This document shows, piece by piece, positions 55,530-64,000 of a DNA stretch of 64,000 bases (within the stretch, counting starts at the first letter, position 1; each line of letters begins with the position of its first letter). The notes under the pieces are model-generated. The model saw nothing but the letters and a program-made list of their open reading frames with translations. It searched no databases and was not told the DNA's origin. Source of the stretch: Chryseobacterium sp. POL2 (GTDB taxonomy: Bacteria; Bacteroidota; Bacteroidia; Flavobacteriales; Weeksellaceae); contig NZ_CP049298.1 of assembly GCF_011058315.1 (NCBI RefSeq), positions 186,001 through 250,000 of the forward strand, read 5' to 3'. The position numbers were made by a program, and so were the translations under genes.

Positions 55530-56945
55530 ATGCGTTCTGATTCTCAAAAAAGTGTTTTTAGCGATAATTTTTTATTAGATAACAAAGCGGCAGAGCAACT
55601 CTATTTTGGGTTTGCCGAGAAAATACCAATTATCGATTATCACAATCATCTAGAGCCCGATGTTATTTTCAATAATCAAAATTTCCGTTCTCCTACGGCG
55701 ATTTGGTTGGATGGTGATCACTACAAATGGCGAGCAATGCGGAATTTTGGTATCGAAGAACATTTTATTTCTGGCGCAGCTTCCGATGGAGAGAAATTCC
55801 AAAAATGGGCTTTTGTTGTTCCGTATACCTTGCGAAATCCCTTATTCCATTGGACACATTTAGAACTCAAAAATCCCTTCGGAATTCAACATTATTTGAA
55901 TTCTAATAATGCCGAAAATATTTATAATCAAATGCAAGAAAGCTTACAAACAGAAGCTTTTAGACCACAATCGATTATTAAAAATTTCAAGGTGACAACG
56001 CTTTGTACAACCGATGATCCTGCAGACGATTTAGGCTATCATAAAGCTTTAAAAACAAGTGCTTTTGAAACCCAAGTTTTACCTGCTTTCCGTCCCGATC
56101 TTTATATTAACATCATCAATCCAACAGAATATTTGAAGTCGATTAAAAAGTTAGAAAATGTGTCTGGAACAAGCATACAATCAACTTCTGATTTGTTAAA
56201 TGCGCTTCAAAACCGAATCAATTACTTCGATGAGGTTGGTGCAAAAATATCAGATCATGGCTTCGAATATTTTCCAGATACCACGCTTTGGAACTCCGAT
56301 TTAGAAAAAGAATATTCCGAATTTTTAAAAGGAAATAAAACAGCTTTTTCTAATCCAGATGCGCTTTGCGGTTATTTGCTGAAAGAACTTTGCAAGATGT
56401 ATGCAGAGAAAAACTGGGTGCAACAATTCCATATTGGGGCAACCCGAAATAACAATTCTTTAATGCTTAAAAATATTGGGATTAATGCTGGTTATGACGC
56501 GATTGGTGAACAATATTTTGCACAACGAATGAGTCTTATGTTGGATGAACTCAATTCGGAAAACAAATTAGCAAAAAGCATTATATATAATCTTAATCCT
56601 GTTTATAACGAAGTTTTGGCTTCTCTTGCTGGAAATTTTAATGAAGCAGGAGTACAGTCTAAAGTCCAGTTGGGCGCCGCTTGGTGGTTTTTGGATCAAC
56701 TAGATGGTATGGAAAAACACCTTAATGCCATTTCTAACATTGGGTTGTTAAGCACTTTTGTTGGGATGTTGACCGATTCGCGCAGTTTGTTATCCTTTTC
56801 TAGACACGATTATTTTAGACGTTTGCTTTGTAATATGTTGGGTTCCGAAATGGAACGTGGACTTTTGCCTAACGACGAACAGTGGGTTGGGAAAATCATA
56901 CAAGACATTTGCTATAATAATACCAAAAACTACTTCGAATTTTAA
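55530..56945 (+). CDS. uxaC: Glucuronate isomerase
   Basis: Isomerises D-glucuronate to D-fructuronate (and galacturonate to tagaturonate), the entry step of the hexuronate branch. It is 471 residues. Family markers are IPIIDYHNHLEP (metal His pair), WLDGDHYKWRAMRNFGI, LCTTDDPADDL, AFRPD, WVQQFHIGATRNNNS, and GAAWWFLDQLDGMEKH plus GMLTDSRSLLSFSRHDYFRRLL at the C-terminal end. Glucuronate would come from GH115 action. kdgK starts 1 bp after its stop, so the two are translationally linked. Confidence 0.97.
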   Translation: MRSDSQKSVFSDNFLLDNKAAEQLYFGFAEKIPIIDYHNHLEPDVIFNNQNFRSPTAIWLDGDHYKWRAMRNFGIEEHFISGAASDGEKFQKWAFVVPYTLRNPLFHWTHLELKNPFGIQHYLNSNNAENIYNQMQESLQTEAFRPQSIIKNFKVTTLCTTDDPADDLGYHKALKTSAFETQVLPAFRPDLYINIINPTEYLKSIKKLENVSGTSIQSTSDLLNALQNRINYFDEVGAKISDHGFEYFPDTTLWNSDLEKEYSEFLKGNKTAFSNPDALCGYLLKELCKMYAEKNWVQQFHIGATRNNNSLMLKNIGINAGYDAIGEQYFAQRMSLMLDELNSENKLAKSIIYNLNPVYNEVLASLAGNFNEAGVQSKVQLGAAWWFLDQLDGMEKHLNAISNIGLLSTFVGMLTDSRSLLSFSRHDYFRRLLCNMLGSEMERGLLPNDEQWVGKIIQDICYNNTKNYFEF

Positions 56946-56946
56946 A

Positions 56947-57945
56947 ATGGAGCACAATAAAATATTATGTTTTGGAGAATTGTTGTTGCATTTTGCTCCT
57001 GATACAAGTGGTGATTGGTTACATAATCAATCATTAAAAATCTACGTTGGCGGTGCAGAATATAATGTGGCTTCCGCTTTAGCACAATGGAATAATCCAG
57101 TGAAATTCTTGTCTGCTTTGCCTCAAAATTTTATTGGAAATCAATTAAAATCAAAATTAAATAAACAAGGCATTGATGTTTTTTCTGATGATAATTCGGG
57201 ACGTATAGGCACATTTTATCTTCCCTCGGATGGCGATATGCAAAATGCGGGTGTCATCTACGACCGTTTTCCGTCGGTGTTTACCGAGTCGGATTTTTCG
57301 AGTTGTGAGAACGAATTTATTTTTGATCAAGTATCTTGGCTGCACATCTCGACTATAACGCCAGCCTTAAGTGACAAAGCTTTTGAGAAGTCTTTGGATT
57401 TGATGCAAGAAGCAAAACGGAGAAATATTAAAGTTTCTCTAGATCTTAACTACCGTGAAGCTCTTTGGATTAATAAAAATCCAGTAGAGAAAATTGCGAA
57501 ATTAATGCCTTACGTTAATGTTTTAATGGGGAATATTTGGTCTATTCAGCAGTTTCTAAACATCAAAATCGAATGTAATTTGAGTGGTCATTTTGATGAT
57601 GAACAACTTTTGAAACAAGCCGAAAAATCAGCTTTAGAAATTCAGAAATCTTACCCGAATGTGGAAGCGGTGGCCAATACTTTTCGTTTCACACAAGGAG
57701 AAGAAGTCAACTATTACGCGACTTTGTTTACAAAGCAACAATTGTTGGTTTCAGAACAATATTATGCAGAAAAGCTAGAAGAACGCGTGGGAAGTGGCGA
57801 TGCTTTTATGGCAGCTTTAATCCACGGAAATATACGCAACAATCCTCCACAACAAATCTTGAATGACGCGACCAAAGTGGCTTTCAAAAAGCTTTTTGTA
57901 AAAGGCGACACTATTGATAACAGTATTAATATCGAAAATTTATGA
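56947..57945 (+). CDS. kdgK: 2-keto-3-deoxygluconate kinase (PfkB family)
   Basis: Phosphorylates KDG to 2-keto-3-deoxy-6-phosphogluconate (KDPG). It is 332 residues from the ATG at 56947; an in-frame upstream start would overlap uxaC by 30 codons and is rejected. PfkB features are the N-terminal LCFGELLLHFAP, the YVGGAEYNVASALAQW substrate-binding Gly pair, the DLNYREALW motif typical of sugar-acid kinases, and the catalytic GSGDAFMAAL (Asp285). It overlaps eda by 4 bp (ATGA). The KDG identity comes from the pathway and the adjacent aldolase. Confidence 0.93.
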   Translation: MEHNKILCFGELLLHFAPDTSGDWLHNQSLKIYVGGAEYNVASALAQWNNPVKFLSALPQNFIGNQLKSKLNKQGIDVFSDDNSGRIGTFYLPSDGDMQNAGVIYDRFPSVFTESDFSSCENEFIFDQVSWLHISTITPALSDKAFEKSLDLMQEAKRRNIKVSLDLNYREALWINKNPVEKIAKLMPYVNVLMGNIWSIQQFLNIKIECNLSGHFDDEQLLKQAEKSALEIQKSYPNVEAVANTFRFTQGEEVNYYATLFTKQQLLVSEQYYAEKLEERVGSGDAFMAALIHGNIRNNPPQQILNDATKVAFKKLFVKGDTIDNSINIENL

Positions 57946-58574
57946 ATCCAATTCATCACAAAATAAAAGAACAAAAAATTGTCCCGTTGTTTTACAATGC
58001 GTCTTTTGAGGTTTCTAAAAGCATAATCCAAACGCTTTACGATGCAGGAATTCGCGTTGTAGAATACACCAACCGAGGTGCGCAGGCTTTAGAAAATTTT
58101 AAAAATTTAAAAGAATATTCTATATCCGAATGTCCAGATTTATTTCTAGGTATCGGCACGATAAAAAATACAGAAGAACTCGATTTATTTATTAATGCCG
58201 AAGCGGATTTTATAATAACACCTGTTATTAATGAAGAGCTAATTCGACATGCGAAGGGCAGAAATAGCTTAATAATTCCAGGATGTCTTACGCCGTCGGA
58301 AGTTAATATTGCGTTTCAAAATGATTTAAAATTGGTAAAAATATTTCCAGCCGATGTGGTGGGTAAAAAGTATATCCAATCAATAAAAGCGGTTTTCCCT
58401 GGCATGGACTTTATGCCAACGGGTGGTATTTCTTCCGAGTTTGAAGATATTAAAGAATGGCTCAACGGTGGCGCGATTGCAGTTGGACAAGGCAGCGCTT
58501 TAATACAGAATAATCGCTCTTTAGAAGATCTAAAATCTAAAGTTCATGAATTGTTAAACCAACTAAAATCTTAA
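57942..58574 (+). CDS. eda: KDPG/KHG aldolase
   Basis: Cleaves KDPG into pyruvate and glyceraldehyde-3-phosphate, the last step of hexuronate breakdown. It is 210 residues, a TIM barrel. The catalytic Glu41 is in RVVEYTNRG, where E. coli Eda has EVTLRT, so the following residues differ. The Schiff-base Lys133 is in KLVKIFPADV, followed by the conserved GMDFMPTGGIS phosphate site. It starts within the last codons of kdgK (ATGA overlap), and the MFS gene begins 1 bp after its stop, so the three genes are tightly coupled. Confidence 0.95.
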   Translation: MNPIHHKIKEQKIVPLFYNASFEVSKSIIQTLYDAGIRVVEYTNRGAQALENFKNLKEYSISECPDLFLGIGTIKNTEELDLFINAEADFIITPVINEELIRHAKGRNSLIIPGCLTPSEVNIAFQNDLKLVKIFPADVVGKKYIQSIKAVFPGMDFMPTGGISSEFEDIKEWLNGGAIAVGQGSALIQNNRSLEDLKSKVHELLNQLKS

Positions 58575-58575
58575 A

Positions 58576-59859
58576 ATGCAAGCACCAAAAAAACAAAATT
58601 TAAGATGGTTTATGTTGTTCATGGTTTTTCTTGCAACAACAATTAATTACCTCGATCGTCAAGTTATGGGTCTTTTAAAACCCACATTGGAGGCCGAGTT
58701 TGGATGGTCGGAGAAGGACTATTCTTACATTGTTATGGCTTTTACAGCATCTTATGCATTAGGAAATCTTTTGATGGGACGTTTTATTGATAAAGTAGGT
58801 TCCAAAATAGGTTACGCTGTGTCTTTGGTGGTATGGAGTTTGGCTTCCGTGGGACATGGCTTCGTAAAAAGTACATTCGGTTTCTTGATTGCCAGAACTG
58901 CTTTGGGCGTTTCGGAAGCTGGGAATTTTCCTGCTGCAATTAAGTCCGTAGCAGAGTGGTTTCCCAAAAAAGAACGTGCTTTGGCAACAGGGATTTTTAA
59001 TTCTGGTGCGACGGTAGGTGCCATTTTAGCGCCTATTTTGGTGCCCTTTATTTTGGGACATTATGGTTGGCAGGAGACTTTCGTCTGGATAGGTGCTGCG
59101 GGACTTTTGTGGATTATTCTTTGGTGGAAATTCTATAGCAAACCCGAAGACAACAAAAGATTATCAACCGAAGAATTGGCTTATATCAAAAGCGACCAAG
59201 AACAAATTGATAACCAACAAACCAATGTTCCGCTAAAAGACATTTTGAAACTAAAAGCAACATGGTCTTTCGCTATCGGAAAAATGCTGACAGATCCGAT
59301 TTGGTATTTCTTTATGTTTTGGTTGCCAGCTTACTTTGCTGACGTTTTCAAAATGGATTTAACAAAACCTTCTTTACCCTTAATTTTGATTTATGGCGGT
59401 ACCACAATCGGAAGTATTGGCGGTGGTTATATTTCTTCACTTTTAATAAAAAAAGGATGGAATATTAACAAGGCAAGAAGTATTACCATGCTAGGTTTTG
59501 CCTTATTGGTCGTGCCGGCTATGTTTTCAAAATACTTAGATAATATGTGGTTAATTACCGTAGTTATTGCTTTTGCAACGGCAGCGCATCAAGGTTGGGG
59601 AGCCAATCTTATGACCACAGTGGGCGATCGTTTGCCCAATCATTACGTTAGTTCTGTTATCGGATTTGGCGGGATGATGGGATCTGTCGCAGGGATTATT
59701 TTTCCATTGTTTATTGGGATTGTTTTAGATTATTTTAAAAAACAAGGGAACATTAATAACGGTTATAATATCATCTTCTTCATCGCAGGAATATCGTATA
59801 TCCTCGCTTGGTGTCTTATTAAATACCTGAATCGTAAAGAAAAAAATGTCTTGAATTAA
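58576..59859 (+). CDS. MFS transporter of the hexuronate (ExuT-like, ACS family) type
   Basis: Inner-membrane symporter, 427 residues with 12 predicted helices. The start NLRWFMLFMVFLATTINYLDRQVMG and the loops GRFIDKVGSKIGYAVSLVVWS and GVSEAGNFPAAIKSVAEWFPKKERALATG are hallmarks of the anion:cation symporter family that includes ExuT. It probably imports glucuronate or aldouronic acids from the periplasm, fitting its place just after eda. The exact substrate is inferred. GH43 follows after 16 bp. Confidence 0.92.
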   Translation: MQAPKKQNLRWFMLFMVFLATTINYLDRQVMGLLKPTLEAEFGWSEKDYSYIVMAFTASYALGNLLMGRFIDKVGSKIGYAVSLVVWSLASVGHGFVKSTFGFLIARTALGVSEAGNFPAAIKSVAEWFPKKERALATGIFNSGATVGAILAPILVPFILGHYGWQETFVWIGAAGLLWIILWWKFYSKPEDNKRLSTEELAYIKSDQEQIDNQQTNVPLKDILKLKATWSFAIGKMLTDPIWYFFMFWLPAYFADVFKMDLTKPSLPLILIYGGTTIGSIGGGYISSLLIKKGWNINKARSITMLGFALLVVPAMFSKYLDNMWLITVVIAFATAAHQGWGANLMTTVGDRLPNHYVSSVIGFGGMMGSVAGIIFPLFIGIVLDYFKKQGNINNGYNIIFFIAGISYILAWCLIKYLNRKEKNVLN

Positions 59860-59875
59860 TTTTAAAATTAAGCTT

Positions 59876-61573
59876 ATGAATTTGAATGTTATGAATAAAA
59901 AAATCATTTTTTCGGCTGTAATGCTATCGTTATCGACTTCGATGTCGGCACAAGTTTTTTCAAATTTTAAATATCAAGGAAAAGATAAAATTTATGATGA
60001 AAATCCACTGAAAGAAGATGAGATGTATTCGCCGATTTTGCAAGGTTTTTATCCAGATCCTAGTATAACCAAAAAAGGAAACGATTACTATTTGGTAAAT
60101 TCTTCATTTTCTGTATTTCCGGGTGTTCCGATTTTTCATTCCAAGGATTTGGTCAATTGGAAGCAGTTAGGACATGTTTTGGATCGTCCTTCTCAACTCA
60201 AAGTAGGCACGGCAGGTTTTTCGGAAGGCATCTACGCGCCAGCTATTCGATACAATCCTTACAACGATACTTTTTATATGATAACCACGCAAATTGCTAG
60301 TGGAATTGGGAATATGTTGGTGAAAACCAAAGATCCAAGACAATCTTGGAGCGAGGTGCAAAAGCTCAATTTTGATGGCATCGATCCTTCTTTATTTTTT
60401 GATGATGACGGGAAAGCCTATGTCGTTCATAACGATGCGCCACCTGTAGGAACCGAGCAATATTCGGGTCATCGTGTTATAAAAATATGGGAATTCGATT
60501 TAGAAAAAGATCAGGTTATTCCTAATACAGATAAAATCATAGTTAATGGTGGAGTTGACCTTTCTCAAAAACCTATTTGGATAGAAGCACCACATCTTTA
60601 CAAAAAAGACGGAAAATACTTTTTGATGTGCGCAGAAGGAGGAACGGGCGATTGGCACAGCGAAGTTATTTTTATGAGTGATTCGCCAAAAGGGCCTTTT
60701 GTGCCGGCATCTAACAATCCGATTTTGACGCAACGCTATTTTCCAAAACACCGAGATAACAAAGTGGATTGGGCGGGTCATGCCGATCTGGTGGAAGGCC
60801 CAGACAATCATCATTATGGCGTGTTTTTGGGTGTGCGACCTAATAGCAAATGGCGCGTTAATACGGGGCGCGAGACGTATTTGCTTCCTGTAGATTGGTC
60901 GGGGGATTTTCCAGTATTCGAGAATGGATTACTACCTCTTAAGGCTAAAATTAAAATGCCAAAAGGGGTTAAAAACCAAACAGGACAAAATGGATTTTTA
61001 CCAAATGGAAATTTTTCGTTTAATGATAAATTGAATAATGAAAAACTAGATTTTCGTTGGGTAGCCATGCGCGGTCCAAAAGAAGAGTTTGTTTCTGTTA
61101 CCAAAAATGGGGTTAAGATTAATGCTTTCCAAACCAATGTTAAAGACAAAGCGCCTATTTCTGCATTATTTGTAAGACAGCAACATGTATCTTTTGAAGC
61201 CGAGGTACGTCTCGATTTCAAACCAAAATCCGAAAAAGAATTATCCGGAATTACTTGTTACCAAAGCGAAAACTTCAACTATGTATTCGGAATTGTTCAA
61301 AAAAATAAAGAAAATTTCTTGGTTTTAGAACGAACCGAAAAAGGACAATCCAAATTATTAGCAACAGAAAAAATCAAACTTACGCAACCAATTTTTCTTC
61401 AGGTGAAAGCTGATGGAGATGACTATCAATTTGGATATTCTTTGGATGGAAAAGATTTTAGAAATGTAGGAAATATCGTCTCTGGTGATATTTTGTCAAC
61501 CGATGTTGCAGGAGGATTTTCGGGCACTTTAATAGGATTATATAGTACTGTAGGAAATGATGTTAAACTTTAA
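59876..61573 (+). CDS. GH43-family beta-xylosidase / arabinofuranosidase, exported
   Basis: Predicted to trim xylo-oligosaccharides. It is 565 residues; the signal peptide (about 1-26, ending MSAQ) places it in the periplasm or at the surface. ATG at 59891 (MNKKIIFSAVML) is an equally good start. The five-bladed propeller carries the three acidic residues: Asp61 in GFYPDPS (base), Asp170 in DGIDPSLFFDDDG (pKa modulator) and Glu237 in WIEAPHLYKKDG (acid). The C-terminal 200 residues form the concanavalin-like beta-sandwich found in xylosidase-type GH43 members. Xylose released would feed xylA and xylB. Xylosidase versus arabinofuranosidase cannot be decided from sequence by eye. Confidence 0.92.
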   Translation: MNLNVMNKKIIFSAVMLSLSTSMSAQVFSNFKYQGKDKIYDENPLKEDEMYSPILQGFYPDPSITKKGNDYYLVNSSFSVFPGVPIFHSKDLVNWKQLGHVLDRPSQLKVGTAGFSEGIYAPAIRYNPYNDTFYMITTQIASGIGNMLVKTKDPRQSWSEVQKLNFDGIDPSLFFDDDGKAYVVHNDAPPVGTEQYSGHRVIKIWEFDLEKDQVIPNTDKIIVNGGVDLSQKPIWIEAPHLYKKDGKYFLMCAEGGTGDWHSEVIFMSDSPKGPFVPASNNPILTQRYFPKHRDNKVDWAGHADLVEGPDNHHYGVFLGVRPNSKWRVNTGRETYLLPVDWSGDFPVFENGLLPLKAKIKMPKGVKNQTGQNGFLPNGNFSFNDKLNNEKLDFRWVAMRGPKEEFVSVTKNGVKINAFQTNVKDKAPISALFVRQQHVSFEAEVRLDFKPKSEKELSGITCYQSENFNYVFGIVQKNKENFLVLERTEKGQSKLLATEKIKLTQPIFLQVKADGDDYQFGYSLDGKDFRNVGNIVSGDILSTDVAGGFSGTLIGLYSTVGNDVKL

Positions 61574-61582
61574 AAAGTAAAA

Positions 61583-64000
61583 ATGAAAAGATTAAAAAGA
61601 AGTTTATTAATTATTGTAGTAGGATTAGGATTTGGTAAATTTTCTTGGGCAACCGAGCCTTTTATTATTAATAAAAAAACTAAAGAAAGCATCGCGCTGA
61701 AAAGCGGTAATGCTGTTTTCAAAATCTATACCGACGCTTCTTTAGATAAAGGTGTTTTGCGTGCCGTTCAGAATTTGCAAACCGATGTACAGCAGGTTTT
61801 GGGCGCTGCGCCAAGCTTGTATCATCAGGCTACAACTTCTAATGCAACTTTGATTATTGTAGGGACATTAGGACAAAACAGCATTATCGAGCAGTTGGTA
61901 AAATCCAAAGCAATCAATGCGAATGATCTTAAAAATAAAAGAGAAAAATATATCGTTCAGAACATCAAAAATCCATTTAATAAAAATCAGGATGCTATTG
62001 TAATTGCCGGAAGCGACAAACGTGGCGCCATATATGGTGTTTATGAATTTTCTAAACAAATAGGGGTTTCGCCTTGGCATTATTGGGCAGATGTTCCTGT
62101 TGAGAAAAAAGATAATCTTTACTTCAAAAAAGGAACTTATACCGATGGTGAACCAGAAGTTGAGCTTCGAGGAATTTTTTTGAATGATGAAGAACCTTCA
62201 TTAGGCGGTTGGGCAAGACATACTTATGGAGGATTTAATTCTAAGTTTTATGAAAAAGTCTTCGAGTTGGTTCTACGTCTCAAAGGCAATTATATGTGGC
62301 CAGCGATGTGGGGAAGCGCCTTCTACGATGATGATCCACAAAATGGAGAATTAGCAAACGAAATGGGCATCGTTATGGGAACTTCGCATCACGAGCCAAT
62401 GGCTTTGGCACAACAAGATTGGCGACGTTATATTAAGAAAAACAATTTGCCTAATATTTGGGATTATAATAAAAATGCTAAAGTCTTAAACGAATTTTGG
62501 ACTAAAGGTATCGAACGCAGCAACAATTGGGAACGTCTGGTAACCATGGGTATGCGTGGCGATGGTGACGAAGCGATGGAGGAAGGGACTAATATTTCTC
62601 TTTTGGAAAATATCGTCAACAATCAACGTAAGATTATCGAAAAATCAACTGGAAAAAAAGCCAACAAAACACCGCAAGTTTGGGCTTTATACAAGGAAGT
62701 TCAGGATTATTACGACGCGGGAATGCGCGTTCCGGATGATGTCATGTTATTGTTTTGTGATGATAATTGGGGCAATGTGAGAAAACTTCCAGATCTTACA
62801 AAACCTTTACACAAAGGAGGTTACGGGATGTATTATCATTTTGACTATGTCGGAGGACCGCGCAATACGAAATGGATTAATATTAGCCCAATTCAAAGAA
62901 TTTGGGAACAAATGAATCTAACCTACGAACATGAAGTGAAAAAACTTTGGGTGGTGAATGTTGGGGATCTAAAACCAATGGAATTTCCGATTTCATTTTT
63001 TATGGATATGGCATGGGATCCAAAACGTTTTAATCAAGATAATTTGATGGCTTATACCGAAGAATGGGCTTCGCAACAATTTGGAGAACAACATTCGAAA
63101 GCAATTGCCAGAATGATTAATTTGTACACCAAATACAACCGTCGCGTAACGCCAGAAATGCTGGATGATAAAACTTACAATCTCGAAAATTATAACGAAT
63201 TCGAGCGTGTTGTTAACGAATACCAAAGCCTCGCGCTGGAAGCAAATAGATTGTATAACAAAATACCCCAAGCTTACAAAGATGCTTATTTTCAATTGGT
63301 TTTGTATCCGATAGATGCCTCTAGTAATTTGTACGAAATGTATTTCAATATCGCTAAAAATAAAAAACTCGCCTCAGAAAATAAACTTGAAGCTAATGTT
63401 TTTGCGGAGATTGCAAAGCAAAAATTCGAGTACGATACTCATTTGAGTAACAAATACAACAACGAAATTGCAGGCGGAAAGTGGAAACATATGATGGACC
63501 AAATCCATATTGGTTACACCAATTGGCAACAACCTCAAAAGAATGAAATGCCCAAAGTGCTTCATGTAGAAGATCATACTGCTTCAAAATTGTTTAAAGA
63601 ACAAGACGGTTATGTTTCTATAGAAGCCGAAAACTTTGCCAGAAAAAATAATTCAACAACTATTGAATGGAAAGTGATTCCGGATTTCGGAAAAACAAAA
63701 TCAGGGATTACAACTTTCCCACAAAAGCTTTACCCAACTTCAAAAGACGATTTGTATGTTGAGTATGATATCGATTTTGCAACAACAGGTACTTTCGATA
63801 TCGAATTATTATTAGCACCGACGCTTAATTTTAATCACAACAAAGGATTACGTTACGAGTTGTCTTTAGACGGAAAAAATCCTCAAACAATTAATTTTAA
63901 TGGACATTATAAAGGCGAATTGGCAGAATGGCAAGCAGAGCACATCATCAAATCAAAATCTAAAATAGCGATTGATAAGCGAGGAAAACATTCGTTGAGA
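61583..64000 (+). CDS. GH115 xylan alpha-glucuronidase (3' end cut by window)
   Basis: Removes (4-O-methyl-)glucuronic acid side chains from xylan, including from internal xylose units. ATG at 61583, 9 bp after GH43, opens a frame that is open through base 64000 (806 codons), so the protein continues. The signal peptide spans about 1-25 (SLLIIVVGLGFGKFSWA). The N-terminal domain (about 30-160) is followed by the GH115 catalytic barrel, with the strongly conserved ELRGIFLNDEEPSLGGWA, LRLKGNYMWPAMWGSAF, MGIVMGTSHHEPM, WERLVTMGMRGDGDEAM and YHFDYVGGPRNTKWIN stretches. Beta-sandwich sequence is visible after about residue 680. The released glucuronate would enter uxaC. Confidence 0.93.
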   Translation, partial: MKRLKRSLLIIVVGLGFGKFSWATEPFIINKKTKESIALKSGNAVFKIYTDASLDKGVLRAVQNLQTDVQQVLGAAPSLYHQATTSNATLIIVGTLGQNSIIEQLVKSKAINANDLKNKREKYIVQNIKNPFNKNQDAIVIAGSDKRGAIYGVYEFSKQIGVSPWHYWADVPVEKKDNLYFKKGTYTDGEPEVELRGIFLNDEEPSLGGWARHTYGGFNSKFYEKVFELVLRLKGNYMWPAMWGSAFYDDDPQNGELANEMGIVMGTSHHEPMALAQQDWRRYIKKNNLPNIWDYNKNAKVLNEFWTKGIERSNNWERLVTMGMRGDGDEAMEEGTNISLLENIVNNQRKIIEKSTGKKANKTPQVWALYKEVQDYYDAGMRVPDDVMLLFCDDNWGNVRKLPDLTKPLHKGGYGMYYHFDYVGGPRNTKWINISPIQRIWEQMNLTYEHEVKKLWVVNVGDLKPMEFPISFFMDMAWDPKRFNQDNLMAYTEEWASQQFGEQHSKAIARMINLYTKYNRRVTPEMLDDKTYNLENYNEFERVVNEYQSLALEANRLYNKIPQAYKDAYFQLVLYPIDASSNLYEMYFNIAKNKKLASENKLEANVFAEIAKQKFEYDTHLSNKYNNEIAGGKWKHMMDQIHIGYTNWQQPQKNEMPKVLHVEDHTASKLFKEQDGYVSIEAENFARKNNSTTIEWKVIPDFGKTKSGITTFPQKLYPTSKDDLYVEYDIDFATTGTFDIELLLAPTLNFNHNKGLRYELSLDGKNPQTINFNGHYKGELAEWQAEHIIKSKSKIAIDKRGKHSLR

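Noticed and set aside
63374-63587. Minus-strand frames inside the last 2.4 kb
   Set aside because: The + strand is a continuous 806-codon GH115 frame with conserved motifs, so these are antisense by-products.

Overview
The window looks like the chromosome of a Bacteroidota bacterium of the class Flavobacteriia, most like Chryseobacterium, Epilithonimonas or a relative (Weeksellaceae). Reasons: AT-rich DNA; type IX secretion (T9SS) type A sorting domains on two secreted proteins; a SusC/SusD pair; promoter-like TAnnTTTG boxes instead of the E. coli -10; little use of Shine-Dalgarno sequences; and family choices typical of that group (monomeric NADP isocitrate dehydrogenase, class II ribonucleotide reductase, S9 peptidase of the DPP5 kind). 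The genus is inference. No rRNA, tRNA, CRISPR array, phage or insertion sequence was seen.

Bases 1-44210 are mostly housekeeping and single-gene units, often convergent or divergent and separated by clear intrinsic terminators: an RNA methyltransferase (cut by the window start), a GT2 glycosyltransferase, a GHL10-type lipoprotein, TypA, a T9SS-secreted M36 metalloprotease, an E2 acyltransferase, an S1/P1 nuclease, UvrA, two small orphan envelope proteins, methylglyoxal synthase, KatG, a large MG2/TonB-plug-like surface protein, isocitrate dehydrogenase, Tpx, a Crp-like regulator, TatC and KdsD, RecQ, a GT4 glycosyltransferase, NrdJ, dihydrolipoyl dehydrogenase, a DHA2 efflux pump, SecG, a starch-binding-like T9SS cargo protein, a DPP5-like peptidase, an orphan histidine kinase, an NlpE-META lipoprotein, a DEAD-box-type helicase and an iron alcohol dehydrogenase.

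Bases 44211-64000 form the outstanding region: a glucuronoxylan utilisation locus on the + strand, running off the window end. It starts with a long AT-rich control region and a Nudix-fold regulator whose Nudix box has lost catalytic residues. Then follow xylulokinase and xylose isomerase (xylose branch), SusC and SusD (outer-membrane uptake), mannonate dehydratase, an SDR fructuronate/mannonate reductase, glucuronate isomerase, KDG kinase and KDPG aldolase (hexuronate branch to pyruvate and glyceraldehyde-3-phosphate), an inner-membrane hexuronate-type MFS carrier, a GH43 xylosidase/arabinofuranosidase and a GH115 alpha-glucuronidase (truncated at base 64000). Together these would take glucuronic-acid-decorated xylan fragments through the envelope, split off glucuronate and xylose, and feed both into central metabolism. 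Two terminator-like hairpins inside the locus suggest graded expression of its segments.

Smaller points of interest are a RecQ that has lost three of the four zinc-binding cysteines, two GC-rich intergenic elements resembling flavobacterial dispersed repeats, a perfect 20-bp hairpin, and several genes whose TAnnTTTG box lies only a few bases from the start codon.
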